Assembly: GCF_000619905.2 (NCBI RefSeq)
Contig: NZ_CP012371.1
Location: 3,146,114 to 3,210,113 of the forward strand
Source: Nitrosospira briensis C-128
GTDB lineage: Bacteria > Pseudomonadota > Gammaproteobacteria > Burkholderiales > Nitrosomonadaceae
Length of the DNA: 64,000 nt
Reading direction: 5' to 3'
Shown here: positions 49,110-59,159 of the stretch, one piece after another
Layout of the letters: each line of letters starts with the position of its first letter
Numbering within the stretch: the stretch's first letter is position 1
Program-made: the position numbers and the translations under genes
Notes under the pieces: generated by a model
Seen by the model: only the letters and a program-made list of their open reading frames with translations
What the model was told of the DNA's origin: nothing
The model's database searches: none

Positions 49110-50534
49110 ATGAACGGAAGCAGGTTAAATACGTTTCGAATGGCAGATTCGTACCCGGCTTTTGGAGGGAATCGCCCCTATGCCACGTGTTTTACTCGCT
49201 GGGTAACCCGATATATGCCCTCCCAGGGGCAAATCGATAGACGTTTGGTGATCACGCCAGCAAACAGGGCGCCATCCCGGCATCAGCAAAACGCCGTATT
49301 GGAACTGCGAAACGAAATCGGGCGAATGAGACGCCTTCGAAAACTCCCGATACTCGTACCCACTGGGGAGGCTGTTCGATTTCACCTTGTAGCGGTTACA
49401 CGAGGTAGTTGGGATGCCGCATTGGCAGCTAAAGGTGGAATAGGATTTGGCTCATTTGGTGTATGCAGCAGCCTGGAAGGCAACGCCCACTTGACGGCGC
49501 CGTTCCTCATCGGACTGCCCGAGCCAAGTAAGCAGTTCGTGCACGTCTTCGACGAAGGTACCATTGAGTTATTGATGAGTGAATTCGATACCGCTATCGA
49601 CTTCATCGACTACCTCAAGGCTCGTGAGGCTCTGCTGGGGCGTCTTGGCACGGATGTGACTGCCTTCGGCGAAGAAGAGTTGATGGCTGCGTACCTGCGC
49701 ACGATGGACGAGTCGGGAATACGGCATGTGTTCTTCAACAACCCGTCAGGAGAGCCTTTGCCCGACATGGTCGTATTTGACGGCTCCCACTACGAAGGAC
49801 TCGACTCTGACCCGGGCTACAAGCGCAAGAAGCTGGCCGATAAAATAAGCTACGAATGGGATGCACTGATTGAGCGTTTCATTGAATACGGAGACCCTAG
49901 CCTGCATGAACGGTACGTCGACCAAACGGCATTTGAAACTGAGGTCGGCCTGCGTCTATTGGCCGCAGAGTCCCGCTTTAGGCGGCGCCAATTGGCTGAG
50001 GCGTTTGTTGGGGCATTGCGTCGGGTAAAGCCAGGAGATCGACTAGGACGACTGGTGTACGGTGGCGTTGCCGATGAAACGGCTTTCGTCTTCGTTATCG
50101 TCCCAAAGCGCGCTGACGTGTCGTATGCAGAGTACCGTCAGTACCGGATGAGTGTTCTGTATGCCTACGTGCAAACAGCACGGCTCAAGGCAGCGTTGGC
50201 AACAACGTTCGTGGGCATCGCCTTTGACAATCTGCACAAGGACTATAAGGGTGGTTCTGAAGATCTATTCGTTCTGTCCAAAAACACTTGGACCGAGGAG
50301 GAGCTCGCAGAACTAGAACGAAGGCGGCAAGAGCTTGGCCTTTGGGGGCCCTCGATGGAGTACTGGCGATATCGCCAGGACGAGTTTCCCCAAGCAACTC
50401 AAGCGGTCGCGATACAGCGAATAGAAATAGACAACAGAAAGTCACTGCAATCGCATGACGTCGAAAGACGTAAGACTACGAAGAGTCGCAGGAAGATGCA
50501 GCAACAGTCAAAGCGCCGAAATCGCAGAAGGTAA
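49110..50534 (+). CDS. Hypothetical protein, 474 residues
   Basis: Not assigned to a family. Recognisable elements are HVFDEGTIELLMSEFDTAID followed by FIDYLKAREALL, resembling a DT-x-x-DFxxYL-x-x-RE element that I recall only from uncharacterised proteins. The C-terminus (after residue 425) is strongly basic, ending in an Arg-rich KRRNRRR. No signal peptide is visible. The start is uncertain since no ribosome-binding site was found. It begins a short accessory segment with two more unassigned genes. Confidence 0.6.
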   Translation: MNGSRLNTFRMADSYPAFGGNRPYATCFTRWVTRYMPSQGQIDRRLVITPANRAPSRHQQNAVLELRNEIGRMRRLRKLPILVPTGEAVRFHLVAVTRGSWDAALAAKGGIGFGSFGVCSSLEGNAHLTAPFLIGLPEPSKQFVHVFDEGTIELLMSEFDTAIDFIDYLKAREALLGRLGTDVTAFGEEELMAAYLRTMDESGIRHVFFNNPSGEPLPDMVVFDGSHYEGLDSDPGYKRKKLADKISYEWDALIERFIEYGDPSLHERYVDQTAFETEVGLRLLAAESRFRRRQLAEAFVGALRRVKPGDRLGRLVYGGVADETAFVFVIVPKRADVSYAEYRQYRMSVLYAYVQTARLKAALATTFVGIAFDNLHKDYKGGSEDLFVLSKNTWTEEELAELERRRQELGLWGPSMEYWRYRQDEFPQATQAVAIQRIEIDNRKSLQSHDVERRKTTKSRRKMQQQSKRRNRRR

Positions 50535-50701
50535 AGCAGCTGATCAGACTCGCTGTCTTCTTAAATGCATTGCTCACGTTGAATACCCCTACTAGGTGAC
50601 TGGCGTACCTAAGTCCAATTGTTTTGTCATTGGTAGAGTTCGTAAAATCAGAGCTAATGGATATTTTTTCAATATTCTTTTTAACGCTACTGGGATATCA
50701 A

Positions 50702-51073
50702 TTGATACGCGACCTAAATCTGATAAGAAAGCTTATTCTGGCCGTGGAAGCCGGTCCAACAGGGTATGTTCAAGATGAAATTGAGATTGATGGATACTCG
50801 GAAGAGCAAATTGGTTACCACGCGTATCTTCTCGTCAATGCTGGGCTAGCCAACGGTATAGATGTCACAACAATTGCTGATACGTTACCTCAATGGACAA
50901 TTCTTCACCTTACATCCGCGGGTCACGATTTTGCTGATGCTGCTCGGGATGAGTCTATTTGGAAAAAAGCAACAGGGATAGCGAAAGAAAAAGCTGGCAA
51001 CGTAACCCTTGATGTTATGAAGCAGATTCTAATTCACCTCATCAATAAAACGCTCGGATTCGACAATTCATGA
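50702..51073 (+). CDS. DUF2513-family protein
   Basis: From a TTG at 50702 the protein is about 123 residues. It matches DUF2513: IRDLNLIRKLILAVEAGPTG, then EIDGYSEEQIGYHAYLLVNA and LTSAGHDFADAARDESIWKK. The upstream 26 codons in the longer frame are not family-like and are excluded. DUF2513 proteins look like winged-helix regulators and are common in mobile regions. The DNA is more AT-rich than its neighbours. Confidence 0.75.
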   Translation: MIRDLNLIRKLILAVEAGPTGYVQDEIEIDGYSEEQIGYHAYLLVNAGLANGIDVTTIADTLPQWTILHLTSAGHDFADAARDESIWKKATGIAKEKAGNVTLDVMKQILIHLINKTLGFDNS

Positions 51074-51154
51074 TCAAGTGCGCACCATCATCCAACTGTT
51101 TTATAGGCGGAGGTATACAACTAAGGGTTCTTCAGCGCAGGGAGGGGATTTTTA

Positions 51155-51448
51155 ATGACAAATAAATATCATTATATAATCATTGAGACTTATCAATCCC
51201 GCGGCGAATTATCGCGGCATTCGATACGGGCACGTCCGCTTCCAGGACAAGGTTTACCCCTAACAATGAGGGTTGAATGCTCTACTTTTATGCGAGAATC
51301 CTACCCCATAGGAACAAAGTTTAAGGTAAAAGCAAAAATCAAATCGACTGATGAAGCTCCTCATATTTACACTTCGTGGCAATGGAAATATGAAGTAGTT
51401 TCTAATGATGACGCGCGTAAATTCATCTCACAGGCCACATATGCATGA
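51155..51448 (+). CDS. Hypothetical protein, 97 residues
   Basis: A strong ribosome-binding site, GGGAGGGGA, precedes the ATG at 51155. The product is beta-rich and basic (HYIIIETYQSRGELSRHSIR, YPIGTKFKVKAKIKSTDEAP). No family was recognised. AT-rich like the DUF2513 gene, it is part of the same accessory block. Confidence 0.55.
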   Translation: MTNKYHYIIIETYQSRGELSRHSIRARPLPGQGLPLTMRVECSTFMRESYPIGTKFKVKAKIKSTDEAPHIYTSWQWKYEVVSNDDARKFISQATYA

Positions 51449-51851
51449 GCAATAGCTTGAGCGTAGCTTGTAATAATGCATCAGGCCTCCCTTTTGCTAA
51501 ACCAGTATGAGCAATGCAATGTATTGTTTTTTTTGACTTCGTTTGTTGCATAAGGGCAGTGCAAAAACCGGAGAGAGAAAATTCATGAAAAATGGTCAAG
51601 GGCGATTGTGCTTCCACCCACACCGAGAGCCCCGCGAAGCGGGGATCGGACAGCATAGAGAATACCGCGATAGCGTTCCAGTGCATCCCGCTTCGGTTTC
51701 GACCTTCCTGCGGAAGGGCACTGCGCTGCCCTGCGTGGTCGCATTCCGCGTCGTTGCATCCTGCTCTGCGTCCCAAAAGCCGCGCACTTCACCCCTATCC
51801 AACTGCGGGATTCAGGGTGACTGTTTTTCCGCTAATAATCGAGCGGAGAAT
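51449..51851. other. Intergenic stretch with a GC hairpin
   Basis: About 400 bp without a gene. A hairpin CCCCGC/GCGGGG with a GAA loop sits at 51630-51644, and a 30-bp element at 51800-51830 has a near copy at 56311-56339. The ORFs crossing this stretch are shadows of the minus-strand lipoprotein gene or lack support. Confidence 0.5.
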
Positions 51852-52505
51852 TTATTCCACAGCGGGTTGCGAAGCCGGTTCGTATTGCAGCGTCCAATCG
51901 ATTATCTCTGCGGCGAGCCGGTCGGTGGCCCTGCCGAATGCCGCGATGACTTCAGGTATTTCCCCGCCTTGTACGGGTTCGACGATCTCGAAGCTGCGCG
52001 TGGCTACGATGCGGTTTCTTCCGGGCTGCACCAGCGTTGCGTATAAACGGATATTCACGGCCGGTATGCCGTTTTTGTATTCCACCTGGAATGCGGTCAG
52101 GTCACCCCCGAGCTCCAGATCGGCCATTAGATTATTGTTGCCGCTGCTCACGGAACTGAACCTGCCATCGGTGCGAAAGGCTTTGGCGAGCTGATCACGC
52201 AGTAAAATCGGTGCCGGGTTGCCCCAGCGTATGCCCTTGTAAGCACTGATCTGATTGTCCTGCCGCAGTACCAGCACGCGCATGCTGTCGGTCAACTGGC
52301 TGCTGTGCGGGGTAGCAATGCGCAGCGCCCACGGCAGGCTGCCTGCCTGGGCCGAGCGCGGAATCGAAGAGGAGGGCAGTTGATAGATCTCCAGCTTTTC
52401 GGCTTTCGGCAATATCGAGCAGGAAGACAGGAATACCAGTCCCATCACTGCCGATATCAGCCCGAAACGGCAAAAGTATTGCGGCCGAAGCGCACGACCC
52501 ATCAT
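51852..52505 (-). CDS. ABC-type transport auxiliary lipoprotein (PqiC/DUF330-like)
   Basis: 217 residues with a lipobox FLSSC. The core (YQLPSSSIPRSAQAGSLPWA, RVLVLRQDNQISAYKGIRWG, NPAPILLRDQLAKAFRTDGR) is typical of the outer-membrane lipoprotein that works with MCE proteins. It overlaps the MCE gene by 4 bp and is the last of four coupled genes. Confidence 0.85.
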   Translation of the reverse strand: MMGRALRPQYFCRFGLISAVMGLVFLSSCSILPKAEKLEIYQLPSSSIPRSAQAGSLPWALRIATPHSSQLTDSMRVLVLRQDNQISAYKGIRWGNPAPILLRDQLAKAFRTDGRFSSVSSGNNNLMADLELGGDLTAFQVEYKNGIPAVNIRLYATLVQPGRNRIVATRSFEIVEPVQGGEIPEVIAAFGRATDRLAAEIIDWTLQYEPASQPAVE

Positions 52506-53443
52506 GGTTCAAACTCCTGAATTTTTTCACGGCCGGTCAGATAATCGGCCGGGTTATCCTCCAGCCGGCGCATTATCCTGTTCATTGAGCCCAGTGTTTT
52601 TTGCAGTTCTTGCAGGGCAGGCCCAAGCTCGTTCAAACCCCGCATTCCGCCACCAAGCGCATCCTGGTTGTCGAGCAGCAGCTGGTCGATGGTGGCAGTG
52701 GTTTTTGCCAGCGAAGCCGCCGTTCGCTCCACGCTGTCCAAAGTACGCGCGCCCTGGTTATTGATCAGGGCGTCGGTGCTATCCATCATCAGCGAAGCTC
52801 GCTGCAACGCCAGGTTTGCCTGCTTGCTGGCAGCCGTCAATTCCTTCACCAGCACTTTGAAATTCTCGCTCTGCCCGGCTATCGCCCCCGAAGCCTGCGC
52901 GATATTTTCTACCGTTTTACTCACGTGCTGCACGTTTTCTCGTGACAAGACATCCTTGGCGCGCAGGATCAACTCGGTGATGTCCGCCATGGTACTGTCA
53001 CTCTGCTCCAGCAGTTTGGCAATTGGAGAAGGGGTGGCCACGATCACAGGATCTTCGCCTTCCGCCGCCACCAGCTTCCGGCTATCCGGAGACCCGCCGC
53101 TCAGTTCTATAATGGAGTTTCCGGTGATGCCCGTAAACGACAGCCGCGCCTGGGTATCCTGTTTGATCTGGACATTGCCTTGCACACGTATCCGGGCGAG
53201 TACTTTGCGGGGATCGTGCGGATCGAGCGCAAGCCCGACCACATCGCCCACCTTTATACCGCTGTACTGGACGGCGCTGCCGACGGACAAGCCTCTTACC
53301 GCTTCGTTGAAAATGACGCTGTAATATCGCTGTCCGGTATCGCTGGGCGATTTTCCTAACCATAAAACGAATAGCGAGACAGCCGCCACGGCGATAACGG
53401 TGAAGAGCCCGATCAGCACATGATGAGCGCGGGGTTCCATCAA
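52502..53443 (-). CDS. MCE-domain protein of a lipid-transport ABC system (MlaD/PqiB-like)
   Basis: 313 residues: one N-terminal membrane helix (VLIGLFTVIAVAAVSLFVLW), an MCE domain (YYSVIFNEAVRGLSVGSAVQ, YSGIKVGDVVGL) and a long helical C-terminus. It forms a periplasmic hexamer that carries lipids between membranes. It overlaps both the ATPase and lipoprotein genes by 4 bp. Confidence 0.9.
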   Translation of the reverse strand: MMEPRAHHVLIGLFTVIAVAAVSLFVLWLGKSPSDTGQRYYSVIFNEAVRGLSVGSAVQYSGIKVGDVVGLALDPHDPRKVLARIRVQGNVQIKQDTQARLSFTGITGNSIIELSGGSPDSRKLVAAEGEDPVIVATPSPIAKLLEQSDSTMADITELILRAKDVLSRENVQHVSKTVENIAQASGAIAGQSENFKVLVKELTAASKQANLALQRASLMMDSTDALINNQGARTLDSVERTAASLAKTTATIDQLLLDNQDALGGGMRGLNELGPALQELQKTLGSMNRIMRRLEDNPADYLTGREKIQEFEP

Positions 53444-54252
53444 CCGGCCTCCTGCAACCGCTGGCGTCCGGCCTGGTGAGCCGCCCGCCCGCGTGGGCCG
53501 TGAAAATAATCCCGCACCCAGGCGTCGTCGGTGGCTTCAACGACATCCAGTGTATCCGCCACCAGGACGTGTTTGCCGGACAGTACCGCAACCCGGTCAC
53601 AGATGGTGTAGAGCGTATCGAGATCGTGCGTCACAATGAAAACAGTCAGCCCCAGCGCGTCGCGCAAAGTGATGATGAGTTGGTCGAATTCCGCGGCGCC
53701 TATCGGGTCAAGGCCCGCCGTAGGTTCATCCAGAAAGAGTATGTCCGGGTCGAGTGCCAGTGCCCGCGCAAGCGCAGCCCGTTTTACCATGCCCCCGGAC
53801 AACGTGGCCGGGTATTTTTCGCTTGCACTGGCGGGTAGCCCCGCCAGTGCAAGTTTTACGTCCGCCAGATGCTCGGCATCGGCCCGGCTGAGGCCGGCAC
53901 TTTCCATGAGCGGCACAGCGACATTTTCGACGACGGTCAGCGAAGAAAACAAGGCGCCGCGCTGGAAAAGCAAGCCAAACCGCCGCTCGAGCCGGTATCG
54001 GCGCTCACGCGACAACTTGAGGACGTTTTCGCCAAGCACACATACACTCCCTGACACAGGTGTCTGCAATCCAACTATCGTACGCAATAGTACCGACTTG
54101 CCTGAGCCGGAGCCACCGATCACGCCCAGGATCTCCCCACGATAAACGTCCAGATTCAGCTTTTCATGTACGGTCTGCTTGCCAAAACGGTTTGTCAGAT
54201 CGCGGACTTGAATTATCACATCGCGGCTGGGAGAAGCAGTCGGGCTTACCAT
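53440..54252 (-). CDS. ABC transporter ATP-binding protein (MlaF-like)
   Basis: 270 residues. Walker A GGSGSGKSVLLRTIVG, the signature LSGGMVKRAALARALA and Walker B DILFLDEPTAGLDPIGAAEF are complete. It energises the MlaE-type permease gene that precedes it and overlaps it by 7 bp. Confidence 0.93.
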   Translation of the reverse strand: MVSPTASPSRDVIIQVRDLTNRFGKQTVHEKLNLDVYRGEILGVIGGSGSGKSVLLRTIVGLQTPVSGSVCVLGENVLKLSRERRYRLERRFGLLFQRGALFSSLTVVENVAVPLMESAGLSRADAEHLADVKLALAGLPASASEKYPATLSGGMVKRAALARALALDPDILFLDEPTAGLDPIGAAEFDQLIITLRDALGLTVFIVTHDLDTLYTICDRVAVLSGKHVLVADTLDVVEATDDAWVRDYFHGPRGRAAHQAGRQRLQEAG

Positions 54253-55406
54253 CCCATCTCCATGAAAAACAGCGCGCCCAGCGCATCCAGAAGAATAACG
54301 ACGAAAATGGATTGGACCACGCTGGAAGTCGTGTGCTGGCCAACCGACAGTGCGCTGCCGCTGACCTTGAAACCTTCGAGACAGCCGATGACCGCGATCA
54401 CGAAAGCGAATACCGGCGCCTTGGACATCCCCACCAGAAAATGCCGCAACTCGATCTGTTCCTGAAAAATCGACAGGAACATCGCTGGCGAAATATCCAG
54501 CGCCAATGCGCAGACGACCGCGCCGCCGAGTATGCCCGAGATCATGCCCACGAAGGTAAGAATAGGCAGCGAGACGAACAACGCCAGCAGGCGTGGCAAT
54601 ATCAGCAAGTCGACCGGGCTCAGGCCCAGCATGCGTGCGGCGTCAATTTCCTCATTGGCTTTCATGGACCCGATCTGGGCTGTGAAGGCACTCGCTGTCC
54701 GACCAGCCATCAGAATAGCGGTGAGCAGGACAGCCAGCTCGCGCAGGAATGAATAGGCCACGAGATTAACGGTATAGATACTGGCGCCGAAATCGGCCAG
54801 CACCGTTGCGCCGAGAAACGCAATCACCGCCCCAACCATGAAATTGAGCAGGGCAACGATGGGCACGGCGTTCAGGCCAGTCTCTTCAATCTGCGCCACG
54901 ACCGAGGTGATACGCCAGCGCCTTGGACGAAAAATGGTGTGGGTCAAGGCCTGGAGCGTGAGACCCGTAAATCCGAGCAATGCTAATGCCTGCTGCCGGA
55001 AGATTTCCATGGCATGCCCAATCCTCTCGAGCAGTTCGATTGCCGCCGAGCGCCGTCGCGTATGTTCGATTTTACCGGTGGCGCTCATTGCATTCGCTAC
55101 GGTCCGCAACAGCGCATCACGTTCCGTGGTCAGCACTGAATCGGGGCCGGATATTTTTTGGGTGAGTTCGACGCCGAGCAATTCAAGCAGCCTTGAAGCG
55201 CCTGCCGTGTCAAGCGCGCCCAGGCCGCTCAGGTCAACCTGGTTACTTTGCGCGCCAGCCAGATCCGCCACCTCGGCACGAAGCCGGGTGATTTCCTGTC
55301 CCAGTGCGGCATAGTTGTCAAGGGTCCAATCGCCGCGCACGGTCAGTTTGGGCGGGATGGCGGCGGAATCCCAGGCGAGGAGTCTTGAATTAGCGCCGGG
55401 CGTCAT
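54246..55406 (-). CDS. MlaE-like permease with N-terminal STAS domain
   Basis: 386 residues. The first 110 form a STAS domain (VDLSGLGALDTAGASRLLEL); the rest is the MlaE permease (GLNAVPIVALLNFMVGAVIA, ARMLGLSPVDLLILPRLLAL). In E. coli Mla the STAS domain is a separate protein, MlaB; here it is fused. It starts the four-gene lipid-transport unit and is divergent from glgP. Confidence 0.9.
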   Translation of the reverse strand: MTPGANSRLLAWDSAAIPPKLTVRGDWTLDNYAALGQEITRLRAEVADLAGAQSNQVDLSGLGALDTAGASRLLELLGVELTQKISGPDSVLTTERDALLRTVANAMSATGKIEHTRRRSAAIELLERIGHAMEIFRQQALALLGFTGLTLQALTHTIFRPRRWRITSVVAQIEETGLNAVPIVALLNFMVGAVIAFLGATVLADFGASIYTVNLVAYSFLRELAVLLTAILMAGRTASAFTAQIGSMKANEEIDAARMLGLSPVDLLILPRLLALFVSLPILTFVGMISGILGGAVVCALALDISPAMFLSIFQEQIELRHFLVGMSKAPVFAFVIAVIGCLEGFKVSGSALSVGQHTTSSVVQSIFVVILLDALGALFFMEMGW

Positions 55407-56422
55407 GGGTTTCTACTTTTCCGGATGTAAATGGGATGATCGCAGGAATCCGTTGAGAGGCTTGTTTGCTCTCCCGGGCGTCGATGGACGGGCGATAATT
55501 TCATATGACATCGGTGGTAGAGGAAGAGGACGGCGCGACATGGAGCAGGCTGTGTTTTTGGTGATTGAAACTCATCGCCATCCTAGCATAGTGGAAGTAG
55601 CGAAACCGCGCTTGTTAAATCGCATTCACGATGTTTCTGTTTGCGTCGGCTCAGCCTCGGTATTGGTTTCGGGGCGTGTGGCTAGTGACCTACGCCGGCC
55701 GGTATTGATCGAGGCCGCCAGCCAGCTTCGCCATTCTTCAACTTCCTGGAACCGGGTTTGCCATGCCGTCTTGATTCAAATGCATGATATCCCGTCAGGC
55801 AACCAACTGAAAATACGTTTAAAAAACTATCTGTTTGTGCGGACGGTGTCAAGCACGAAGTATAGCGAGGGAACGGGCACGAGTGCTGGCCTATTGGCAC
55901 GCAGCAAAGCCTGCCTGCGTAATGGAAAGGGAGAGTAAACCACGCTCAACTGTATCGGCAGGTTATACGTCCTCGCGTCGGCTGATTCCGGCGCTAAAAC
56001 AATCTGCTACGCTGCGTAGTGATGCAGATCGGGAGGTATGCGCTATTCGCTACCATGGCATATCTGCTATGGTTCAATCCTGGATGATACGTTGGGTAAC
56101 GCTGCGCTAATTCGGTCTGGCCGGGGTTTCACAAAATAGCAGAAATAACAGGATGGGTGGAGGCGGCAAGCCGTAACCCATCGTTTTTGTCTTGATGGGT
56201 TGCGCTTTGCTCCACCCATCCTACGAAAATTGAATATCCTGTGGGCTGGCTACCATCTATTGGCCTTTGGTAATCATCGGAACATCGTCACCTTTTTGTT
56301 GAGCTCGCTACAACTGCCGGATTCAGGGAACTGTTTTTTGACCGAAACCTTTCATTGCGTTACCTATCTCAGTGACTGTTGCAGAAATTCCATCGTTAGC
56401 AACCCAACCCGGAGGTCAATAT
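55407..56422. other. Long intergenic stretch between mlaE-type gene and glgP
   Basis: About 1 kb between divergent genes. ORFs in it (for example 55541-55938) lack ribosome-binding sites and recognisable domains. It contains the Family B inverted repeat pair (56150-56226) and a copy of a 30-bp element (56311-56339). Promoters for both flanking genes should lie here but are not obvious. Confidence 0.5.
56150..56226. repeat. Family B dispersed repeats, inverted pair
   Basis: Copies at 56150-56181 and 56192-56226 are inverted around a 10-bp spacer. They match 43649-43685. Each unit starts or ends with GATGGGT/ACCCATC and carries a purine-rich middle. The pair can form a long hairpin. Confidence 0.8.
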
Positions 56423-58972
56423 ATGGCAAACCATACGTCGGACCGCAAACCGCTTTACCGGCTTCATCCCACCAAAGATGTCGACGGATATAATTTCCTG
56501 GCCGATCTGGCGCTGGATATGCGAACGTCTTGGGACCACAGTGGGGACCATATATGGGAACAACTGGATCCGGCGCTATGGGATTTGACGCGCAATCCAT
56601 GGGTGGTGCTGCAGACGGTGTCGCGAGAAAAGCTTCAGAGCGTCTTTGCCGACCCGGTGTTCAGCAAGAACGTCGCCGAGCTGGCGCGGGAAAGGCATGA
56701 GGCGGCAGCCGCGCCCGGCTGGTTTCAGCAAACCTATCCGCAATCGCCTTTGAAGTGTGTTGCCTATTTTTGCATGGAATTCATGCTGAACGAAGCGCTT
56801 CCCATTTATTCGGGTGGACTGGGCAACGTGGCGGGAGACCAGCTCAAAGCCGCTAATGATCTGGGTGTGCCGGTCATTGGCGTGGGGCTGCTCTATCAAC
56901 AGGGCTATTTTCGCCAGGTGATCGACAAAGACGGCGTCCAGCAGGCGCTCTTCCCCTATAACGACCCCGGTCAACTGCCTATCACGCCGTTGCGCCGCCA
57001 GAATGGGGAATGGTTGCGGCTAGAGATCAAATTGCCGGGCTATTCCGTCTGGCTGCGTGCCTGGCAGGTTCAGGTGGGCAGGACGAAGTTGTATCTGCTG
57101 GATAGCAATGACGCGGCAAACTATCCCGCTCACCGCGGTATCACCAGCGAGCTTTACGGAGGCGGTCCGGAGTTGCGGCTCGAGCAGGAGATTTTGCTGG
57201 GCATCGGTGGGTGGCGATTGCTTGCTGAACTTGGCATCAAGCCGGAAGTCTGCCATCTGAATGAGGGTCACGCCGCCTTTGCCGTCCTGGAGCGCGCCCG
57301 GCACTGCATGGAGGAGATGGGGCATGACTTCAAGACGGCGTTATCCATCACGCGAGTGGGCAATCTTTTCACCACGCACACGGCGGTAGACGCGGGTTTC
57401 GATCGTTTCGACCCGGATCTGATCGAGCGATATCTTGCCAGTTATGCCGAGAATGAGCTGGGCATAGCATGCCACGATCTGCTGGCGCTGGGGCGGGGAA
57501 ATCCGGACGATGCGTCGGAGCCTTTCAACATGGCTTATCTCGCGATCCATGGTAGCGGGGCAGTCAATGGAGTGAGCCGTTTACACGGAAAAGTGAGCAG
57601 ACACCTCTTCGGGCCTGTTTTCCAGCGATGGCCGGCAAGTGAAGTGCCTGTGGGCCATGTAACCAATGGTATTCATGTGCCGACCTGGGATTCGGTGCCG
57701 GCAGCCCAACTGTGGAAACAGGCCTGTGGAGAAAATCGCTGGGTCGGAACCACGGAAATGCTGGAACAGAATGTCCTCTGCCTCCCCGATATCGATCTAT
57801 GGCGGTTCCGTAGTGTCGCGAGCAAATCGCTTGTCGAGTACATTCGCAAGCGGTTCACTCGGCAACTTGCTGTCACGGGGGAACCGCCCGCAGCAGTCGA
57901 GGCAGCCAAAAGCATGTTTGACCCCGATGCCCTGACTCTCGGCTTTGCGCGCCGTTTTGCAACTTACAAAAGGCCAGATCTGCTGCTGCACGATCCCGAG
58001 CGGCTGCTGCGGCTGTTGAATAATCCGCAGCGCCCGGTACAGCTTGTCATGGCAGGCAAGGCGCATCCAGCGGACGAGGCGGGCAAAGCGTTGATCCAGG
58101 AGTGGATGCGTTTCATCCATCGTGCCGGCGCACGCGCCTCTGTCATCTTTTTGAGCGACTACGACATGCACTTGACGGAGCAACTGGTGCAGGGGGTGGA
58201 TGTCTGGCTCAATACGCCCCGCAGACCCTGGGAGGCGAGCGGAACAAGCGGAATGAAAGTACTCGTCAATGGCGGCATCAATTTGTCGGTATTGGATGGG
58301 TGGTGGGCGGAAGCCTACACGCCGGAGGTAGGGTGGGCGCTGGGCGACGGGAACGAGCATGGCGATGACCCCGCCTGGGATGCGATTGAAGCCGAAGCCC
58401 TTTATGATCTGCTTGAGCACGCGGTGATTCCGGAGTTCTATACCCGCGACGAGCAAGGTATTCCTACCGCCTGGGTCACGCGCATGCGCAAGAGCATGGC
58501 GCAATTGACGCCCCGTTTTTCCACCAACCGCGTGGTGCGCGAATATACCGAGCGCCATTACCTTCCTGCAGCGGCCGCGTACGGCGAACGGAGCGCCAAC
58601 AACGGCGCGCTGGGTGTGCAGGTGGAAACCTGGCGGCATGCGATGGAGCATAACTGGCCTGCCTTGCGTTTCGGTGAATTGAGGGTCGAGACCGACAGCG
58701 AGTATCACAAATTTGTAATTCATGTATATCTGAATGACCTCGACCCCGAGTTGGTGCGGGTCGAGCTGTATGCGGACGCCATTTTTGGCGGCACTCCCGT
58801 GCGCCACGAGATGACGCGGCTGCATCCGCTGATAGCCGCAGCCACGGGCTTTGCCTATCATGCATCCGTGCCGGCGGATCGTCCGGAGTCGGACTACACG
58901 GTTCGGCTCATACCCCACCACCACGCCGCGGAAGTTCCGTTGGAGGCGGCCTGGATTTTATGGCAGCGGTGA
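56423..58972 (+). CDS. glgP: Alpha-glucan (glycogen) phosphorylase
   Basis: 849 residues from the ATG at 56423, seven bases after GGAGG. Releases glucose-1-phosphate from glycogen or maltodextrin. The N-terminal phosphorylase domain carries CVAYFCMEFMLNEALPIYSG. Glucan and PLP motifs follow: HLNEGHAAFAVLERAR, TNGIHVPTWDS, FARRFATYKRPDLLL and EASGTSGMKVLVNGGINLSV. The layout matches the type with a family-wide DUF3417-like N-terminus. No other glycogen gene is adjacent. Confidence 0.93.
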   Translation: MANHTSDRKPLYRLHPTKDVDGYNFLADLALDMRTSWDHSGDHIWEQLDPALWDLTRNPWVVLQTVSREKLQSVFADPVFSKNVAELARERHEAAAAPGWFQQTYPQSPLKCVAYFCMEFMLNEALPIYSGGLGNVAGDQLKAANDLGVPVIGVGLLYQQGYFRQVIDKDGVQQALFPYNDPGQLPITPLRRQNGEWLRLEIKLPGYSVWLRAWQVQVGRTKLYLLDSNDAANYPAHRGITSELYGGGPELRLEQEILLGIGGWRLLAELGIKPEVCHLNEGHAAFAVLERARHCMEEMGHDFKTALSITRVGNLFTTHTAVDAGFDRFDPDLIERYLASYAENELGIACHDLLALGRGNPDDASEPFNMAYLAIHGSGAVNGVSRLHGKVSRHLFGPVFQRWPASEVPVGHVTNGIHVPTWDSVPAAQLWKQACGENRWVGTTEMLEQNVLCLPDIDLWRFRSVASKSLVEYIRKRFTRQLAVTGEPPAAVEAAKSMFDPDALTLGFARRFATYKRPDLLLHDPERLLRLLNNPQRPVQLVMAGKAHPADEAGKALIQEWMRFIHRAGARASVIFLSDYDMHLTEQLVQGVDVWLNTPRRPWEASGTSGMKVLVNGGINLSVLDGWWAEAYTPEVGWALGDGNEHGDDPAWDAIEAEALYDLLEHAVIPEFYTRDEQGIPTAWVTRMRKSMAQLTPRFSTNRVVREYTERHYLPAAAAYGERSANNGALGVQVETWRHAMEHNWPALRFGELRVETDSEYHKFVIHVYLNDLDPELVRVELYADAIFGGTPVRHEMTRLHPLIAAATGFAYHASVPADRPESDYTVRLIPHHHAAEVPLEAAWILWQR

Positions 58973-59159
58973 GATTGCTCATGCCGGGAATGAACAGGCA
59001 ACGGCGACAAGAATGCGTTGCGGTGTTGCGCTTAACCAACGGTTTCCAGCGTGTTTCAGATGTTTTCAGAAGCAGCGGGTCAGGGAGGCTGACCCTGAAG
59101 TCCCGATAGCAGCCAACGGTTCAAGTGACTTCAATCGGGCAGAAAGTAGCTGGCCATGC

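Noticed and set aside
55541..55938. Plus-strand ORF in the long gap before glgP
   Set aside because: No start signal and no protein-like pattern; composition looks non-coding.
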